Shown here piece by piece: positions 33,401-45,100 of a DNA stretch of 64,000 nucleotides. A model generated the notes under the pieces. That model was not told the DNA's origin. It was given only the letters and a program-made list of their open reading frames with translations, and did not search any database. The position numbers were made by a program, and so were the translations under genes. The stretch is from Larus michahellis (lineage: Eukaryota > Chordata > Aves > Charadriiformes > Laridae), in NCBI RefSeq assembly GCF_964199755.1, contig NC_133914.1:3985868-4049867 (forward strand). The letters are read 5' to 3'. The number at the start of each line of letters is the position of its first letter. Position 1 is the stretch's first letter.

Positions 33401-34980
33401 AATTTAAACAAGGACAGGGTTTCTCTGCTCTCGCAACGTGCCGCCCTGGAACGTGGAGTTACTGCGTGTACTCTGGCATATGGGAAACCCATCCCTCTAC
33501 TGCGAAAAAGATCGCTCCAAGCTTTTCATCCCTGCTATCAATTTCTCACTATTTGCCTTATTTTCAGACAGATTCTCTCCCTGCTGGCAACAGGAGATGG
33601 TTTTTCCTGCTGTGTGAGTTTTCTTGGTGGAAATCTTCCTTGTTATTTCTCTGTCACGACGATTTCCTTCGATACAAGTGTGCCTGGGTGGGCCATGCAG
33701 CAGATGTCTGGATATTTAAAATTCTTCCTGAGCACTGTAATCTGTAATCTCAAGAACCAGCAGCGTAGAGCCCGGAGCTGTTGGTTTTGTTCTCCTTTGA
33801 GGAGGATTAGTTCCCAGCAGATGCCCTGAATTATTTCACCTTTTGTCTTCCATTCTTTTTCCCATCAAATAATTCATCCATTTGTCATCTTTATATGGTC
33901 GCTGGTGACACTGGAAATGGTTCAGATGTAAAATGAGCCCCTCTGCATCTCGTCTAAATGGTATCCTCTTGGCTCTGCCTGCCACCCTGTCAGGTCGCCT
34001 TCTCCATCTGGGTGTCTGCAGGCTTTGTCATCTCATATCACCTCTTGCTCTTGCTCGTTTCCCCGACGCCCAGGTAGATTGATCCTGTTTCAGAGCTATC
34101 TCGTCCTGTTACATTTTGTGCTCTAAAGGTACTTGGTAGGTTATTTGAGGTAAGCAAAAGCTCTCTGCACCTCGCTGCCCAACCTAATGAGTCTGGGAAA
34201 TTTTAAAGCACATCTGCTTAAAAGTGCTTGAGTGCTTAACTCATTCACACCTGCCTCTGGGAGCAGAAATTATTTCAATGCTCTGTGAATTCATTTCCTC
34301 TCATCTCCTCCCTGTGGCCCAAGCAGCAGTTCTTTGAGGGATGGGGAGGTGGAGAGCAAAGAGCAGTGGCACAGCTTCATGCATGTTTTCTTCTGTGGTG
34401 GACCTGGCAGAAGGAATCTTCTCCTTCCTCCCTTGGCCATGCAGATGATCTGAGTTACAAATAACCCAGTGTTTATTCTATTGCTGGGCTTCTCAGCCTG
34501 GTTCACCGTGTTGCCCAAGCTTGCGCCATTGCTGCAAAAGAAATATCCGCAGGGATCTATGGCAGAGAGAGGGACGGTGCCCAGGTCCCAGGGAGAAGGC
34601 CCCTCTTCACCAACCGAGTCTTGCTCCCTCCGGTCTCGCTTGCTGTGGTCTACAAGAAAATGCACGGTGGGATTTTTACATCTTGTCCCAGGAATTGCTC
34701 AAAACTCCACGCGCTCCCAGCCTGCTCCGCCCAGGATTACCGTCCTCTTCCTCCTTCCTTGGCGCAGCCACCACCACTCTCTTAACGGCCTGGTCATGCT
34801 CTCCTCGTCTCCAACCAAAACGCTCTTTAAACCTAAAACAAAAAATGATTAGGCAGGCTTAGGAAACCGCAAAAGCTTCAAAGGATTAAATGCTAACGCT
34901 TCCCTTAGAGAGATCAAACATTCTACGCTGTTAGCCCTGCAGCAGCAGAAAATGGTACTAAATCTTCCCCGGCAATCAGG
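30441..34980. other. Intergenic DNA between MAN1C1 and SELENON
   Basis: No gene was recognised. The longest chance-looking open frame of the window (279 codons, 32990-33829) lies here; it has no domain and its strand is pyrimidine-rich. No other repeat family could be assigned. Confidence 0.65.
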
Positions 34981-34989
34981 GAATTTCAG

Positions 34990-35130
34990 TGGCGGTGCAG
35001 GATTGCATGTAAGGAGGAGCAGGAGACTGATTTATGAGGAAAGATTAAAATGACTAAATATATATCTCTTGGCCGAGCCACTGCTAAGGAGTGATGTGAC
35101 AACCGTGCAGAAGAACCTGAAGGACACGAA
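34990..35130 (+). repeat. Possible ancient CR1 3' fragment
   Basis: 'tttatgaggaaagattaaa' followed by 'cttggccgagccactgctaa' has the order of the CR1/L3 C-terminal coding segment (Y-E-E-R-L-R-E-L ... L-E-K-R-R-L). Strongly diverged; a guess from pattern. Confidence 0.3.
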
Positions 35131-35324
35131 GGCGGTGGGGGGTGTGTGTGGAGGGGTGGAAAAGTTTGGGGGGATGGCGTAAAGGGTAGCAGAAATGACT
35201 CAAAAGTGTGTGGTGATGGTAGCAATGGCTCAAAATTTGGGGATCGTGGTGGCTGAGGCTCGGTGATGGCTGCGAAGTCATTCCTGTCCCTGCAATCCCA
35301 GGGCTTAAACCCTGCTGAAATCAA

Positions 35325-35750
35325 GTAAAACTGTAGTATCTGGGGGGTTAAAAAAAAATTAAAATCCCATTTTGCTGAGCTGAAACCGAGTAGAAGAGCT
35401 GGATACGGCTCTTTTTTTTAGGAGGGGAAACACTGAATTAAGGACCAAAGACCACTTCAGAAATTAAGGGGAGCGGGGGGGAGTACACACCACTCTTCCA
35501 TGGATAATTAAAAGCGAAAAGCACGGTGAGGTCACTGCAAGTAAAACTGTAGTATTTAGGGGTTTAAAATAAAACAATAGTCCATTTTGGTGAGCTGAAA
35601 CCAAGTGGAAAAGCTGGATACGGCTCTTTTTTTTTTTTTTTTTTTGAGGGGGGGAACACTGAATTAAGGACTAATGACCACTTTGGAAACGACGGGGGAG
35701 GGAGGACACGCCGCTCTCCCATCGATAATTAAAAGCACAACCGACGGAAA
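35325..35750. repeat. Direct tandem duplication, period about 216 bp
   Basis: Copy 1 starts GTAAAACTGTAGTAT at 35325 and copy 2 starts with the same 15 bases at 35541. They share GAGCTGAAACC, GCTGGATACGGCTCTTTTTT, CACTGAATTAAGGAC and GATAATTAAAAGC in the same order, with substitutions and a longer T run in copy 2. The pair ends directly before the SELENON CpG island. Confidence 0.9.
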
Positions 35751-35852
35751 GCTGAAGAGGAAAGTGATGAATCTCCTCTAAAAGTCCCCCCTCAGCGGAT
35801 AATCTTGAGGATAAAAAGTGTTTTTTCCTCAGGATCGCGTGAAGGTCCCTGG

Positions 35853-35943
35853 GGGGAGCGGAGGCGGGGAGAGGGGCCGGACGGGGGCCGCAGGCCTGAG
35901 GCCTGCGGCCCCCGTCCGGCCCCTCTCCCCCCCTCCGCTCCCC
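35853..35943. repeat. Near-perfect 45-bp inverted repeat with a 1-bp centre
   Basis: The left arm 35853-35897 and right arm 35899-35943 are reverse complements with one mismatch (C at 35865 against C at 35931), around a central G at 35898. The arms are GC-rich and centred on CAGGCCTGAGGCCTG. The structure lies 128-218 bp upstream of the SELENON ATG. Confidence 0.95.
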
Positions 35944-36032
35944 GCGAGGCGGACACCGGCCCCGGCCCCGGCCCCGGCCCCTCCTCGCCGGGCCCTGCCC
36001 GCCTGACGCCTCCTCCCCCGGCCGGCGCGGCC

Positions 36033-36059
36033 ATGGCGGCGGCGGGGCGGCGGCGCTGA
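36033..36059 (+). CDS. Short upstream ORF in the SELENON 5' leader
   Basis: ATG at 36033 in an excellent Kozak context (GCGGCCATGG), eight codons reading MAAAGRRR, stop TGA at 36057-36059, 11 nt before the SELENON ATG at 36071. The sequence shows the frame; translation and presence in the mature 5' UTR are inferred. Confidence 0.5.
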   Translation: MAAAGRRR

Positions 36060-36070
36060 ACGACGCGAGT

Positions 36071-36178
36071 ATGGCGGGTCCCGGCGCGGCCCCTCCGCGC
36101 CTGGCTCTGGCCCTGGCCGCTTTGGCAGCGTTGGTGGCCGTGAAGTATTACCGGGACGGTGAAGCAGCCCGACAGCAG
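36071..36178 (+). CDS. SELENON: SELENON coding exon 1 (signal/membrane segment)
   Basis: 36 codons, phase 0 at the donor CAG|GTAACG. It starts [10 protein letters not shown], then [17 protein letters not shown] and RDGEAARQQ. The ATG has A at -3 and G at +4. The hydrophobic stretch fits the N-terminal ER-targeting anchor. The end matches the alanine/arginine/glutamine-rich run before ELALK in mammals. An upstream ATG is out of use because it stops at 36059. Confidence 0.93.
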
Positions 36179-39100
36179 GTAACGGGGAAAGGGGGCGGGG
36201 GGGAGAGGGGGCCGGGGGAGAGGCGGTCCTGAGGCCGCGCTGCCCCTTCACGGAGGGGAGGGAGGGAGGAAATGGCGGGCGGACTCTTTCGCGCCGCTGT
36301 GGGGGTCGGGGCGATGGCGGCCGCGGGGCTGAGGGGGCGTTGAGGTGGCCGCTGATGGTCTGAGGGGACTGCCACACATCGGTGGGCGCCGGGGGTTGAG
36401 GTGGCCACCGCTGGGCTAAGGGGAGAACCAGGCGTTGGTGGCCACCGGGCTTGAGGTGGCTAGTGGGGATGTGGTGGCCGTGGACAGGCTGAGGTGACTG
36501 CCCAGCAGTAGGGGCCACCGGGGTTGAGGTGACCGCCAGGCATCAGTGGTGACTGGCGTTGGAATGGCCACTGGGGGTGAGGCGGCTGCTGCTTGGCTGA
36601 GGTGACCACTAGACGGTGGTAGCCACGGGGGTTTTAGGTGGCTACTGGGGGTTGAGGTGGCTACCTCTGGACTGAGGGGACCACCAGGCATCAGTGGGCA
36701 TGGGGGTTGAGGTGGCCATTACTGGGTTGAGGTGACCGTCACACATCGGTGGCCACTGGGGTTGAGGTGACCACCAGGCATTGGTGGCCAGTGGGCTTGA
36801 GGTGGTCACAGGGACTGAGGTAGCTGCCACCAGGATGAGGTGACTGCCACACACCAGTGGCTACTGGGTTGAGGTGCCTACCAGGGTTGAGGTGGCTGTC
36901 ACTAGGCTGAGGGGACCACAGAGCTGTGGTGGCTGCCACTGGGTTCTGGTGGCCGCAGGGCACTGGTGGCTGCAGTCCTGAGGTGGCTGCTGTGGTTGAG
37001 GTGGCCACTGCCAGGCTGTGGGGACCACAAAGCTCTGACAGCTACTGGCCAGGCTGTAGGGATCACCAGGCATCAGCTTGAGGTGGCCACTTGAGGTGGA
37101 GCTTGAGGTGGCCACTGCCAGGCTGTGGTGGCCACCACCAGACTGAGGTGACCATTGAGCTGTGATGCTCACCACACACCAGTGGGTATGGGCCTGAGGG
37201 AGCCACTGCCAGGTTGAGGTTTTGTAGAGCTGTGGCAGACGCCAGGCTTGAGGTGGCTACAGTGGTTGTGGTGGCCACCACCAGGCTGAAACAACCGCAG
37301 AGCTGCGGTGGCCACCAGGCAGCAGCAGTGACTGTGCTGTTGAGGCCCGTTGCTCCAGCCAGAAGATGGAGGAAGAGTGGGAGCACTAGAGCCTGGCCCT
37401 GCTCTCAGCGTAAGGCTTCACACCTCCTCCGATGGTGGCTCCAGAAGGTGTCTCCTTCCCGCTTTATTCCCTGGAAAAAAGGGAATTTTTGTGGATTTTT
37501 TTCATGTTAGAAATGCAGGTCTTGTGTGGCCTTGAGCAGCTCTGACTGTAGAAGCAGCAAAAGAATGAGCTGAAAAACGGGAAGGGTTTTTTTAGGGGCT
37601 TTATTGTGTTGGGTTTTTTTAAAAAATTAGGCTGATTGACACTGTTTTTGATTGTAATCCGTATGATTCAAATGACGCCTGCGTGCTCTGGAGGTAGCAT
37701 ACCTTTGGTAAAGATCCTGCTCCCCTGGCTCTTCGCTTCGGCGTGCATCCCTCTACATCTAAAAAGGTTCGCGGAAAAGAGCAGACTTCTTGGTATTTCT
37801 GTAGTAAAAAGACAAGTGTTTTTAAAGGATGCCTCCTTTCTTTGTCTCTTGCATTGCAAAAAAAGGGGAACTGGCTCAAACCGGTTGATTAGAAGAATTC
37901 TTCTGACGGGGACAGAAAGGTGGCTGAGGAGATCTCGGCTGTGCCTGACAAAAAGCCAGGTCTCCTGGAGGTTTGGTTTTTGCGAGGGGACAGGTGGGGG
38001 CTGTGACTGGGCACTGCTGGAGAGGAGAACGCCATGTGAACAGCCCAAGGTTTTTATTTTTCCTTCGTCTGGCTTAAAACATATGTCTTGTCTCTTTCTA
38101 TGGAAATGTTTATTTAGCTAAACAACCCACAAGCAGGTGGGAGAAGAAAACTCTTTGTGAAAACCACAAGTCTCCTCCTCTACAAAAAGGCTGAAAAAGC
38201 TCAGTCTTATTCCTCTGGCACAAACAGGGGAAACTTTTTTTATTTCTTATAATCGCAGGTTAGAAAGGGAAAAAAAAAAAAAAAAAAAAAAGAAAAACCA
38301 CAAACTCTGGAGAGCTTTCTCTAACGTGAATGTTATCAGAAAGCAAAAGGCCAAGCCCTAACATCTCTCTCCCATTTTAAACACAATTTTTATGATCCCT
38401 TTTGCTGCGGCATACTGCATGCGGCAGGACCGGTGGAAGTCTTTTTTCCTCCGTGCCTGGGGTCTTATCTCCGGCCGGGTCGGTCCCTGCAGTGCCGAGG
38501 GGCTCGCGCAATGCTGCCGCCGAGCTGCCGTGCTTTGTGAGCATGGAAATTAATGTTTCCGGAGGGAGCGATCTGTCCCTGTGCCGGTACTGCCTGGAGC
38601 ACGCCTTTGCCGGAGCAGCGGCTCTGGTAGCTGGTTCTGGGGAGGGCAGCGTTCCCCGGAGCCCGCAGGAGCCCGGTACCGATCCCATTAGCCGGGAGGC
38701 TGCGTTCAGCCGGCTGCTGGGACGCACGTGAGATGTGTGCACACGCCTAAGTCTTTATAATAACACTCATAATACTTTGCCTGACCGCAAAGCTACCGTA
38801 TCTCTGCTAGCTGTGGTTGTAGGAATAATTATCTGATGGTTCTGCAGCTGATGGTTTTTCATTGGTTAACCTGTGTGAAAGCGCAGGCTGAGGGGATAGA
38901 GGCGTGCCCGCAATTCAGATTGATTTTTGGAGGCTAACGTCCAACACCAGGCACCCATATTCCCCCCTCCTTCACCTTCTGCTGTCTTAGACGCAGTCAG
39001 AGATGTTCTTCTGTATGCGTGGGGTATAACTGGTTCTCTTTCCGCCTTTAGCCCTGTTAAGTAAATGATCATGAGTTTTTCCTAATAGTACAGCAGCAGG

Positions 39101-42100
39101 CGGTCTAGCCAACTAAAAACTTTGTCACTCATTTGCCTCCCATCCCTTGAGGTCCGTGTCTGTGAAGTGCAAAAAGAAGAAAGGCTCTAAAAGATTCATC
39201 AGCAGGGAGTCGCTGATGCGCTGTGGAGAGGACTAGGAAATGGACCGTCTCTTCAGAGTTCGGTGCACATCCAGGACGGCCCCCTCTGCAGAGGAGGAAG
39301 CCGTTGCGTGCTCCCTGCACGCTTCCCTGCGCCATGACCCGGCTGCCAGACACTGAGCGATTGCACGGGCCCTTACGAGGTTAATGCATTACGTGCCGAG
39401 CACAAGCAGGGTCTAGAGCCGAGAGGGGCTCTGAAGCCTGACCCAAGGCTTCATGACATGACCCTGGCTGTCAGGGAACAGGGCAGTTGCTCAGGAAGGT
39501 ATTGTTATCTGTTTGCAGGGCCAAGTATGTACCTCCCCATTCATTTGGGGAACGAAGGCACAGTTTTGGCCCCAAAAACTTGGACGGTTCGTAGCAGGTT
39601 GTTCCTGTGTGTAGATAAATAACCATCTTGTTCCTTCACTCCTTTTCAGCTGTGCAGTTCCTGCATGCCCCCCTCCTTGTCTTTTCTCAGCCATGTCTGC
39701 GTCCAGATCTCTGGTTTGTATTCCAGGGTCTTTATTTCTGTCTGTCTCGGTCCTGAAACTGCCCTGGAAAGCTCTTGAGTGCTTTTGTTGCTGCAGTTGA
39801 CGGGAGCAAAGCCTTCCAGGCTGCATTAGTGCTGCTTCAGGCTGGCAGGCAACAGATGGAAAATAAAGTAGTTCAGGAGCTCTGGGGATGGTAACGGTGC
39901 TGCAGGCAGTAGAGAATAAACACGGTTAAACAGCAGAATACAGAGTATTTATCCTTGCAGCTTCAGGCTTTTACGGGGGTGGCAGGAGAAGCTGCCCCAG
40001 ATGATGGGTCACAGGGGATGTGCTGCAGGCTGTGGCTTGTCTGACTTGCTCGATGTCTCTCTCTTCCTCTCACACCAACGTGGAGCTGTCTTCTGCCTCA
40101 AAGTTGTCCCCTCCCCTTCAGTGCTGCGGAGTGGAAATGACCAGAAGCATCTAGAGCCTTTCTGGGGCTGCTCCAAGGGAGACATTGCGTTTCAGTGGTG
40201 TTTTCCACCGGATGACCTCCGTCTGGGCCTTGCAGAGGGAGAAACTGAGGCTCAGGGTGGCTGGGATCTTGCAGAAGTTTCTGGAGAAGACCCTGGGATT
40301 TGTGGCTCCCCGATGTAGGGCCAAACGAGCAAGCAGTGCTCCCCCCCTGCGGAGCACGGGGCCAAAATGTTCCATCCAGTCCTGAGGCTGGAGACTTGGA
40401 GGGGAACTTGACCAGAGCAGGGCGGTTGTGTGCAGTAATGCTGGCCTGGATCTCAGCACCGCTGTAAGTTAAGTCGCTTTCTCCAGAGTTACAAGGGCTC
40501 GGTTCATTTCCTTTGTGTTTTTGTAATGTGGATAGTCATGTATTTGACAGCCTTTATTTCACTGCGCATCAGTTAATTACAGAAATCATGGTCTCCAGGT
40601 GCTCTCTATATCTGCAGGTTTAGGACTAACTATCTGGAAAAAGTTGGAAATTTTTCTGACGAAAGACTTTGAGGCCGACTAAGCAAATGATTCAGTTTGA
40701 ATTACTCAGCCAGATGTAGTTTTAATATGCTCATGCCAACAGTTCCTGGACACCGATCCCTATTGTAAATAGCACAAAATCCTGCCAAGGGGCATTAATC
40801 TTTCAATTTGATGGCTGTGTTTGTGTGCTGGAAAGAATGCAAATAAACTCTGAAGCTGAGAGGGGCTGGAGTGAATTTTGTAAGAGGTTGGAATGAAATC
40901 TCACTTGCATCTTCTTCCCGAACTAGGAGCTGGCACTGAAGTCTTTGGGAAGCGAGGGGCTGTTTCTCTTTTCTTCTCTGGACACAAACAACGATCTGTA
41001 CCTCAGTCCAGAAGAGTTCAAGCCGATAGCTGAGAAGCTGACGGGTAGGTATCTGTCTACCTCACAGAGCGCTCTCTGCACAGACAGAGTAAACACCAAA
41101 AATACTACACTCAACAGTTTTTATTCATGTCTTTATTTTTTTCCGAGTGCTGTTTTGGGTCTTATTTACATGAAGAGAGGCTGCTAAGCTTTACGTGTTT
41201 CTGAAAAGGCTTAAGCACTAGACATCACTTTCACAAAGTAGAGTTTTTATAAGACGGAACATCCCATTGCTGGACTAGCAAAGTACATAAGTTACTTTGT
41301 CTAGAGCTTAAAGGGGATTTGGGATGGGTGAATGCAACAAATACAGTTCAGCCCAGGCTAGGCCAAATCTATTAGTGAGTTGCAGCGCTTTGTTGATACC
41401 CTCCTCCGGCTGTAGCGGTCTCTCTTAGATAGCAGTTGTGAGAGATCATGTTTGGAGACTAGCGGCATGTAACAAATGTCTCTTGGTGGTGCCAAGCAGG
41501 AAGAAGTGTGATGATAATGCGCAGGAGAGCTTACAGTACAGTCGAAATACAGACAGTTGTTTGTTTGTGCGGTAATTAATTGGCTAAAGCATGTGTTCTG
41601 ATCCCTCCTGGGTGAAATGAGACTGCTTAACTGAGCCATGGGGTTTAGAGAGCCGTCCGCCAAAAGGAGGGCTCCCCTTTAACCCATGCAGCCAAAGCTG
41701 GTCTCTGGGGTGGGTCTGAGTTTTGCCACAGCGTAGGGACAGCTGGGAAGCTCCCAGTGCTCCTGGATTTGCCAGGATAAATGTGTAATCACTTCACAAT
41801 TGCTTAAAAGGGAAGGGAGAGGAAACAGCTGCTTTAATGCCTGTCCCTTTGTCTAGGGGTTGCTCCCATCTCAGAATTTGAAGAGGAGGAGACGCCTGAT
41901 CCAAGCGGGGAGACGTTGTCCATTGTGGCTAAATTCCAGCCTTTGGTTATGGAAACAATGACGAAGAGCAAAGATGGTTTCTTGGGAGTACGTATAATGC
42001 AGGATGTCTATGGCTGGGAATTCTGGTATAAACATGTCCAATGGGCTGGTAACATCACCAGGAATAAGTGCTAGCATGTTCAGAGGGGGAGGTGGTCTTG

Positions 42101-45100
42101 CTCAAGCCTGTGGGATTTGCTTTGACGATCAAGCTCACCGCTTTCTGCAGCATTTCATTGTTTTCAGTGCACTCAGCAGCGCTGTGCCCCAATTAACACA
42201 CCTTTCCTGGGAAGCTTGAAGCAGACATTAGAGATGGCTTTCCTGGAGCTAAGTCCAAAAGCAGTGGTGTTACGTGGTGTGTTCCCCTCTCTCCCATTTT
42301 CTATTACTCACATCATTGAAAGTTGACAGAACTATTTGGTGGTGTTTGGGGTGGTAGGAAGAATTTAAAACATGTTTAGTTGGGGTTTTTTCACCCTTCT
42401 CCAGAGCCTAGTTACATCCATCAGCATTACTGCACGTTTGAAGAGTCTGGTCTAGGCTCTGATAGTGTCTTTTGTTCACAGATTTCTCACGTCGCTCTGT
42501 CTGGGCTGAGGAATTGGACTGCCCCAGCAGCCCCCATGAGCGTGATGCTTGCCAGGCAGTTTAAAGCTTTTCTTCCTCCGAAGAATAAACTGGATCTTGG
42601 GGATCCGTGGTGGATAATTCCTAGTGAATTGAACATCTTCACTGGGTATCTTTCCAACAACAGATTTTACCCTCCTCCTCCCAAGGGCAAAGAGGTGAGA
42701 TATGAAAGTCAGTTTCTGTGTACCTGAGAGGTAGTTTGTATAAACGTTCTGCCTTATAGCCCAGATGAATCAGGAATCCCTAGAGCGACGAGGCTATTGC
42801 ATTATGTCTCCCTGGACTTTTTAAGGGAGCAAAAAGGCTGCAGCGTACAGCCAGGAGCACCATCTGCTAAATTGGAGGTAAAACTGAGAGCAGGCAAAAG
42901 CTTTGGGTGTCTGAGGCTACCCTGAGCATCTTCATCTTGTTTAAGCTTTTGGGTTTTTAGGCTAGTCTTTCCCAGACAGGGAGGGGAGAGGGTTATTCAG
43001 AAAGCACTTGTATGAAGTGATGGTGCCTTGTGGAACAGTTGCCAGGTGCCATCCCAGAGGTGAGCGTTTCATTGACAAGTGAAACGACGTGTATACATAG
43101 TTTGTAAAGCTAAGCGTGTATATCACTCTCCCCTGGGGTGCCTGGGTAGGTGTTAGTGATCGCATAGTTGATATCCTTTCCCAGCCTGGTGTGTTTATTG
43201 ATTGCATACCCACTCTTTCAAAGTCTTTAAGTAGTATTGATGGAGGCAGCCTCGTAGATCAGTTTACCGTACTTAGACATTCAACCGACTGGGATGATGG
43301 AAACTTGCAAACAATGAGAGTAGCATAAAAAGCGCGGAAGATGGATTTATTTTTAAAAGTACTCTCTTGCTTTATCTCCTTGTTTTGTCATTAGGTAGGT
43401 CTCTGAGCTAATTTTTAAGTCATAGCAATTCACTTGCCTTCCTGCTCTGGTGGAGAGAGTTACTCTGGAGCTGCAGCTGACCTGCAGTGGAGGAACTGTT
43501 CTCATTTTTGCTCTCTTACAATTATTTCTCTAGATCATAATCCACAGGCTTTTGAGCATGTTCCACCCACGCCCCTTCGTAAAAACCCGCTTTGCTCCCC
43601 AAGGAGCTGTGGCCTGCATCCAAGCCATCAGCGCCTTCTACTACACCATAGCATTCAGGTAAGGCCATGGGTCCGGGGTGTTAGAGGAGCGCCTGGGGGC
43701 TCCTCTGAGTTTGTTCCATATCTCAGGGGAGTGGGGAAGGCTGCTGTGAGCCCGTGGCAGAGAGCGCACGTGTCATTGCATGTGCTGTCGTGTTCCCAAG
43801 CAAGATCAGATGTGTCCTCGCTGGGAGGGAAGCGAAGCAGTTGGAGGAAGAGGGTGATTCACAGCCCGCTCTTGCCCGGGTGTGATGCTTTGCTGGTGCC
43901 CGAAGAGGGCACCCGTGTTCCCAGTGTCGCCCAGTCCCTGCTGAGGCAGGGACTGCTGCCCAGATGCAGGACAGCAGCCGTTCTCCATCACCCTTGGTTT
44001 GGAGCTATTCCTGGCTGAAAGGGGCGAGTCTGATTAGCGAGAAATTCCTTAGATTTTGGTTAATCGGGGGGTGGAGTGCATTTCCAAGGGGGATAGTCTG
44101 GGGAATTGTTCTCTTGTTTTACTGGGAGTGTTGCACACAGCTTTTATTTGCCTGATCAAGCTGGAAGGGAGGCTGAAAGGGTCTTAGTCTGTTCCTGCAG
44201 TTCAAGGAACGATAATGTAATTCATCCTTCCTGGATGGACACTTATTGCCCAATTCCAAAAGGCGTTGATCGTGGAGATGATCCTGACCCAGGGGATCTG
44301 CTCCAGTCTTTTACTCTTTTCATTGTGTGAAATGAAAAGCTTTTTGAACTGAACTTCTCTGCCCCAATTTAGCTTCATAATTTCTGGTGCCTGGAGATAA
44401 CTTTTCCCTGCTGTCATCTGCAGCGCGTGATGCATTCTCTCGTCCCGACACTGCAGCTGATGGCTCCTTTCTCATTTCAGGATCCATGCTGAGTTCCAGC
44501 TGAATGAGCCACCAGACTTCCCCTTCTGGTTTTCCCCAGGCCAGTTCACAGGTCACATCGTCCTCTCCAAGGATTCTTCCCATGTCCGAGAGTTCAAGCT
44601 CTTTGTCCCTAACAGCAGGTACAGCCCTTTCTTTCTCTTCCTGGGGGCTAAAGAGACTTGAGGGTTGTTATAAATGAGGCCCAGTGGAACCCAGGAGCTT
44701 TGGGATCCTGTCCTGTGCTGGACTCGGGGCTGTGCGTGGGGGGAGGCTAGTGGGCTCTTTTTATATGAAGATATGAGTGCAGTAACAGCCCTGTCCTCTG
44801 TGGTACGTGGGTGCCCAGGCCTGTGCGGGGAAGGCAGATCTGCAGTCTGAGCTTTGGGCAGGCTAGTTCTGCTGTTTGCTTATCTGTTTTCCCCATACGT
44901 CCTTCTCTGCCAGCGGTCATCACAGTCATCGTGTCCTCAATTCTCTAGTTACAGTTGCTCCCTAAACTGGTTCTGATGCAATTTTTCAGGAATAGCTCTG
45001 TTTATCAACAGGTCTGGGGGGCGTCTGGCTTAGAGGAGGCAGGGAAGGACAAGGGCAGAGGAAGGACAGGGGAGAAGCAGGGCAGAGGTTGCTGGGGACA

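Larger units (their letters stand above)
35840..36330 (+). promoter_or_regulatory. SELENON: SELENON CpG-island promoter
   Basis: A very GC- and CpG-rich block begins about 230 bp before the SELENON start codon and runs into intron 1. It contains a long palindrome (35853-35943), repeated GGCCCC units near 35957-35985 and CCGGCGCGGCC near the start codon. A weak TATA-like GGATAAAAAG lies at 35809-35818. The transcription start is not determinable. Confidence 0.75.

Noticed and set aside
35809-35818. TATA box for SELENON
   Set aside because: GGATAAAAAG is only TATA-like, and the CpG-island setting suggests dispersed initiation; no evidence for use.
35829-36518. 229-codon antisense open frame over the SELENON CpG island
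   Set aside because: Proline/arginine-rich product of GC-rich sequence and of the palindrome; no domain, and the opposite strand holds a clear exon 1.
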